Assembly (NCBI GenBank): GCA_016169945.1
Contig: JADLSH010000369.1
Location: forward strand, 4,960,001-5,024,000
Direction of reading: 5' to 3'
DNA: 64,000 nt
DNA from: Trachythela sp. YZ-2020
Taxonomy: Eukaryota; Cnidaria; Anthozoa; Malacalcyonacea; Clavulariidae
Positions 58,001-64,000 of the stretch are shown here, piece after piece (positions within the stretch are counted from its first letter, which is position 1; each line of letters begins with the position of its first letter). Both the position numbers and the translations under genes were made by a program. The notes below the pieces were generated by a model. The model saw nothing but the letters and a program-made list of their open reading frames with translations. It was not told the DNA's origin and made no database searches.

Positions 58001-61000
58001 AATCAGTTTACTAGGTATTTCTGTTCGCATCTTATCATTATATTGAAGGAAATTATTGGCTTTGTATAAATTCTTTAGATTTTATCAAAATATAAGTAAA
58101 CTGTGATATACCGTTCTGTAATATAAGCCTAAAATATGAAATATGAATATATGTAACAATCCAAAAAATGTTCCATACGTCTATATGAATTAGATAAAGA
58201 GGTGGTCAAGAAAAATACTAATTCATTCAGATATGTTAAAAATCTAACAATGTCAATGACAAATATGCCCGCAGTCAATCCTTTGACTCATACAGTGCCC
58301 ACCGCGCCGCACCACTTTTCTAATTCAAAATGTTCATTAGAAAATATCACATAATGACGGTGCTCTGAACCTAAAGGCGGTTGTCAGTCGATTCTCGGTT
58401 TGCCTAGCTGTAAACCCAGCCATTGGTATGGCATTGCTATGTCACATCCGACTCTTAGAGCATATATCAGTAATCAAGGCTAATTAATCTGAATTAAATT
58501 AACTTAATCGTCACACATATATTACATGATTTAATAATTACTAGCTTTTCCTCTAAATTTTGGATTTAGTTGAACCGGCAAAAAGCACCAAACGAAAATA
58601 GAAAAATCAACAAAAACCATGTTCACAAACTATATGCGCATCAAAATTCTTTAAGTTCTCGGTTTATTCTTCAAATTCTCGGCCTTCTGCTTTGGACGTT
58701 TTTAGGTTTTCACTTGAACTGATGAAATTTTACGGCCAAATTTAGTTCAATGGTAAACTTTAGGTGGATGAAGCGGATATTTTTTTGCAAACAAAGAAAG
58801 TATGCTGTGCTTTGCTGTGCGGTATTTCCACTCAATCAAATTCTCACGAACTCATGACTTTACAAAATTCTCTGGAATTAAAAGAAGTTCAACTGGATAA
58901 CCACGAATTACGTGAAGGAAATAGATAAGCAGAAATCGGCTAATTGCAAGAAAATTTATTCACATTGTTGCAATTCCATTGTCATTGAAACATAGAGACC
59001 ACTTGGCGAAGAATTAATAAAATTCATTATATTGAGATTGGCACCTCCGCACCTATAAGGCTATATATATTGTTCGGTGTTACTATTTAGAGTTTATCTG
59101 TCAGTATCAGAGGAGAAGGATGTTTTCATATTACGTTTGTAGCAAACACTGTTTCAACTTCCAGACTCCCAGACTTGTTTCAACTTCCACCACTCTGTTT
59201 CTTAAGGGGTTAGAGATTCCGGGGCACGCGAGCGGAAGACACGAAGGTGCAGGAACTACGTCTCTCGCAATTTTAGCACTGAATGATACACACATTTGAC
59301 TGACCAAGTCTCAGCCATGTAGGAATTGGGAGGTTTGGGTGAGGACTGAGGACACGTTTCTTCATATATAGAGCACCCATGCAAACTTTGGATAAAGTGA
59401 CCCTAGCTCTCCAACTTCAAGGTGTTTCCTACGACCCTGCCACTGTATCTACAGTTAATGTTTTAATTAATTAATTCCATGATGAAAAATAATAAAGATT
59501 ATCTAAAAATTATGAAAACATTGTAAACACCAAGCCAGCCAGTCATGTTATATGTGCATGAAAGACACTATAGCTATAGATTTTAATTTTAATCCGGTTG
59601 CCTTGATGACGTTTTAACATAACTTATAGATGCTACTAAGAGGTAAAAACCTGATCTGGAGTACGTTCACACTTCACACATACGCACTCGAACGAATGTG
59701 TTCGAGTTGGTTTGGTTTGATGCATCCCGTGAGAACGCAAAGCGAAATCGTGCACTAATTCTGATATGGTCCGAATGCATCTGGTTCCTTAGAAAATTGC
59801 AAGTATGCATGTACGTCATGCATGTGTGACGTACTAAGGAAGTAACTGACATTTAAAGTATAACGCTGCATTATTCCTTCGACATCGTGCATAATATCAT
59901 GTCAGCATTTTTTTAATTTTAGATTGAGTCAAATCATAGTTAATAATAATATAAAAACTACGACAGCCGACAATGTTAAAAAATACAAAAATTAACAGAT
60001 TCTTGTGCCAAAAACTCAAATTTACAGTATCAAAAAATTGTCAAAAACTCGTCTTGTTTTATTCAATCATATACTGAATTTCAAGATGATCTTTGGAGTT
60101 TCTTTCTGTATAAAAAACATGGTTTGTAAGGTTTACAAAAGTCATTGTTCTTTATTGTTCTGTACTGATTTTTGCCCACGTTTGACGTTTGTGCACTCAG
60201 CACGCTGTTTAACGGTCTTTAACTGAACGTATTGTACTTTCTGTTTAATAAAGCGTTCAGCCGTTCATCTGGTAGCCGTGGAATACTAATAACCTTATAA
60301 CATAGAGTTTTGCACCTTCGGGTTCGTTCCACATTTCCCGATAAGTTCCATTGCATGTTAGCCGCTGTAATGCGGTTTGCGGTCTAGTTTCCAAACCATG
60401 TTTATTTTATATCCTGTAGTTATATTAACTATGAAATGTTTTCTAATGAACCGGTAAAACAAGGAAAACCTATTTACCTATCGCTATCTGAATCGCCCCA
60501 TTTGGATTATATTCCACAAGTGTGCCAAGTATATGAAACTATGCAAGTCATGAATGTAATTAACACAAGAATGTTCAGTCAGTATACTGCATGTGATAAT
60601 ATTGTACGTGTTTTGTATTTTTATAATTACTGCTATATTGGCTGTTTGTGTACATGGAATAGGTGCCAAAATCAAAGAACGTCTTGCTAAAATTACTACT
60701 TTATCTTAAAAGGCAATAAAACTCCCACTAAGGTCTAAGTACATAATAATGTACAGTTACAAACTCGTAAGTATAAGTTCAAAGGTTACCAAACTAAAAT
60801 AAATGCAAATGAACACTATCGATCAGCTCTGCCACCTCGGTCTAAAATTTTGGTTTAAAAACGACATGAATGTCATGCACGGCGGTAATATAATGAGAAT
60901 GTTAATTTATAATTTCACTCCTTATCGTATCAGTAGAGAGTATATATGCTCTAAAATGATTGTATATTAAAACTGAATAAATTGTATATAATTACATATA

Positions 61001-61530
61001 TATATAGTAGACATAAGACATTTAGAACGAGTAGCTGACCAGAACGTTCTCTACGGCGATACAATCCGAGAACGAATCAGTGCTGCGGTATCCATCAGGC
61101 AGAACAAATTAAATAATGGAAGTGGTTGGTAACAACACTTGTACCACTACCCGAGTTCTTCAGTTCACAAAACGTCTAGCTGTAGCTAAGTTACCAAACT
61201 ACTTTTTTTTCTCGGCATCTCGTTCGATGTATATAAAATGTATATAAATTTTCGTTCGAGTATATTCCATCTACAAACACCTTCTACTAAAAATCATTGC
61301 CCAGCTAAAAGGATGAATTACGTTTTGTCTCATAAAGACAATGTTACTGTAAACCATGAGTAACAATACCACTAATATCACTCACAATGTACTCACATTT
61401 TGAACTAGATTTGATCTTAACAAAAGTACTCGTCGCTTAATCAATAATTTACGTTAATTGCCAAAGGCCCTCGTGCCCCCATGGCACATACCTTAATGAC
61501 CGCTCCCTAAAATTGCTCAATATAACTTTT
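55060..61530. other. Intergenic, no gene seen
   Basis: AT-rich sequence on both strands. The longest frame, 115 codons at 56813-57160 (+), has no recognisable domain and no clear splice context. No RNA gene was recognised. Confidence 0.45.
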
Positions 61531-61539
61531 GACTGCGTG

Positions 61540-63170
61540 ACATCATGCAACGTCAATAAAAATATTTACTTCTCTTATTTCTTGGAAGCAATCTTTCCTG
61601 TTTTAACACACGTCTGCCTCAGATTTAACTTTCGCGTGGGCGGGAGTATGGGAAGTTAAAATACAAGTAAATATATGTGAGAACGCTATATTTGACTATG
61701 AGGAAGAAATTGCGCAGAAATAGCAGTATCGATGACAATGATAATCATAATGTAAACATAAATTTCTTCCCAAACGAAATTCTTCCCTAACCAAATTCTT
61801 CCCTAATGTAATTCGATTAGAATAAAGTTCCATTATTTTCACTGCTGGGTACCGTGGTGTATAAGCAATCTATCCACCTTTGAACTATATTCATGTCTCA
61901 GTTTTTCTCGCAATTAAATCTGATAAATTTATTGTCAATTCAACGATCAGATCTTCATGATTTCATGATTTTCAAATTCTGCGAAACGGAGAATTCGGAC
62001 AGTACTCAGATGAATTCGAGCGCAGCTATTAAGACCTATTAAACCAACGATTTCCGTATGAAGAAATGCAACCGGAAGAATTTGCGTACGATTACTGATT
62101 CGTCCGGTCCTTTATATAGTCATAAATACTCGGTAACTTTTGCATTCAACCCCAACCGCGCTTCTTTCATTTGGTACCACGAGTAAGTTATTAAGAAAGG
62201 CCGAACTATCAAAATTAGTTTGATAACACAAAATGGGGTCACCGCCATGTGTAATCAAACAAAATTTTTAAAGTCATGTCATTCATTATAGTCTGACTCA
62301 ATCTTTGTAATAGATCCTAGACTTAGCTAAAAAATGTCGAACAAAATAGGAAGCATCGAAGCTGAGATCGATGGGAACAGTATTTGCTGCCACGAGTGCC
62401 GAGTTCATTGTCATGACAGAGTGCTCAATAGAGTGCATCGTCATGTTATTTTTTTCTGAACCAATCTTTCTTGTTGTATTAAAAGCACGTATTGTAAAAA
62501 TATTTGCGCATGCAATTTTATGGGTTCCGGTTACAACATCACGTATGAGTGATGATATCCTATTCTCTTACAAATTGAATTGTACAAAGACAAAAATGAG
62601 AATGAATATTTTTCTGCTCTAACGACTTCATTGTCATGACAGAGCGCTTAAACTTCGACCGGTTTCTACCAAAGTTTAAGTAATTGTTCTTTTCCAGTTG
62701 CGCATAGGCCGCGGACACTATGGGAAAGCTTGGAAAGCGGCCGAGGTCGACATCACGTATACGAGCCCTACACGCACATCTGATGATGTCAGATTTTGTT
62801 ACAGAGTAATTGCACAAAGATAAAAACTAGGAACAAGATCATTTTCAACATTGGTAAACTGATTTCTTTTTTTAGAAACAATTTTGAAAGAATTAGTTTC
62901 CATTGAAAGCATCGAGATGGGAACAACATATGTGCCACGAGTTCATTGCCATGACAGCAAGTTTTAGTCATGTCACTCCTTGTTTTTCTGAATCAATCCC
63001 GTCTTGCGAGTAATTAACGTTCGCGTGGGCGACAATAATACGGGGTCATATACGTGTGAGACCAAGACGTATGAGCACACTGATGATGTATGATTTTGTT
63101 ACAAAGTACTGTGGAATTAAAGATAAAAATGTGGAACAATTTAATTTTCAACACTGTTAAATTTCTTCCA
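61540..63170 (+). repeat. Cluster of diverged tandem copies
   Basis: Blocks recur in order: CATCGA..GATGGGAACA..TGCCACGAGT..TTCATTGTCATGACAG (62354-62425, 62909-62965, partial at 62624-62645); TGATGATGT-GATTTTGTTACA-AGTA..AAGATAAAAA (62780-62830 and 63081-63130, weaker near 62550-62600); and TTCGCGTGGGCG (61631-61645 and 63021-63033). Copy length is about 280-300 bp. Non-coding; origin unknown. Confidence 0.65.
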
Positions 63171-63824
63171 TGCCACCAATCGCGCCACCTCCCAGACGAG
63201 GGAACACGAACACGATTATAATCTAAGGAACATAAACTATTTTTCTTCTTTTAAATGTAGAACTGATAGGTTTAATAACAGTTTTTTCCAAATATGAACG
63301 TACTTTGAAAAATTATACATAATTTTTATATCTTATAGACATTTTTATAAATATTGTTGTAACATGAATTTCGTATTATACTTTTTATACTCTATGTAAA
63401 CACATTGAAAGCTGAGCCAGGGACAGAATATGTTCCTTTGTCATAATATGGCCAACCCCGTTGTTAATGACCATGATTAAAATATTCCCTTTTTGTTTGC
63501 CGACTCTTTGCGACGACTTATACCATGAACGCACACGATAACAACGTACACACGTTTTTATGATGCACATAGTCATGGCAAAACGAACTGTGAAATATTT
63601 AGCTGAACGTGATGTGTAATTTTAAGATCTCTAAACTATTGTCGAAAGAAGTGCCTATGCAGAATTGTGTGTAACTATTTGTAAAAAAACGACACCTAAT
63701 TTAATAGTTATTCCAGAATCCACTGATAATAAATCAATGTATGCCTGAAGGCCATACTTCATAGTCTCTCAGGATGAAATAATACGCGCATACATTAAGT
63801 AGGTTCTTAAAACAAATACGAAGG

Positions 63825-63950
63825 CGGCAGAGCAGCCACAACAAATCCAACAACCCAACAACCGGCCAACAAACCCAACAGCCCAACAAAATCCAACGCC
63901 AACAGCCCAATAAAAACCAACAAAACCCAACGCACTTGCTCCCAATTGGG
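63825..63950 (+). repeat. Low-complexity CCAACA-rich tract
   Basis: Irregular tandem CCAACAACC/CCAACAAAACC/CCAACAGCC units over about 100 bp, followed by CCAATTGGGAGTTGACTC. Confidence 0.75.
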
Positions 63951-64000
63951 AGTTGACTCAGCAGAAACCCAACGCAAATAGGCTATATTCCTCTTGCGGG

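Noticed and set aside
62371..62622. 83-codon + strand reading frame
   Set aside because: Falls in the diverged tandem repeat and is not kept open in the other copies.

Overview
The window is animal nuclear DNA, most likely from a cnidarian and perhaps an anthozoan. The evidence is a gene of many short exons with GT-AG introns, a fibrillar (COLFI) collagen, CR1/L2-like LINE fragments, many short inverted-repeat transposons and AT-rich introns. The phylum is inferred from overall character; no species can be named.

The main content is one fibrillar procollagen gene on the + strand, about 6.1 to 45.4 kb. I could join 67 exons in frame. They encode about 1379 residues: the end of the N-propeptide with a 20-triplet minor helix, a short non-collagenous linker, a main triple helix of 1011 residues (337 triplets), a C-telopeptide and a complete COLFI C-propeptide ending at a stop at 45376. 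Nearly all helix exons start with a whole Gly codon and are 54 nt or 45, 99, 108 or 198 nt. The 5' exons (signal peptide and globular N-propeptide) are not visible and probably lie left of the window. Odd points are eight in-register triplets that lack Gly, grouped on three pairs of neighbouring exons; telopeptides with no lysine; a C-propeptide that keeps the six intrachain cysteines but lacks both interchain ones; two 18-nt microexons; and one GC-AG intron.

Two introns have been inflated by minisatellites. One is a 28-bp unit, about 227 copies, at 18.8-25.2 kb. The other is a 41-bp unit, about 133 copies, at 35.2-40.6 kb. Very long minus-strand reading frames over the first array are products of the repeat. 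Other introns hold a hAT-type MITE, a 5'-truncated LINE and hairpins.

The first 5.6 kb is a decayed LINE split by a foldback element that itself contains at least four smaller inverted-repeat elements.

On the minus strand at about 55.0 to 49.7 kb is a second gene. It has a TATA-like promoter, a non-coding first exon, an inferred 4.6-kb intron, and a single coding exon for a 127-residue secreted cystine-knot (CTCK) protein. The rest of 45.5-64 kb shows MITEs and diverged tandem repeats but no gene I can support. Both genes would encode secreted or extracellular-matrix proteins; no direct link between them can be shown.
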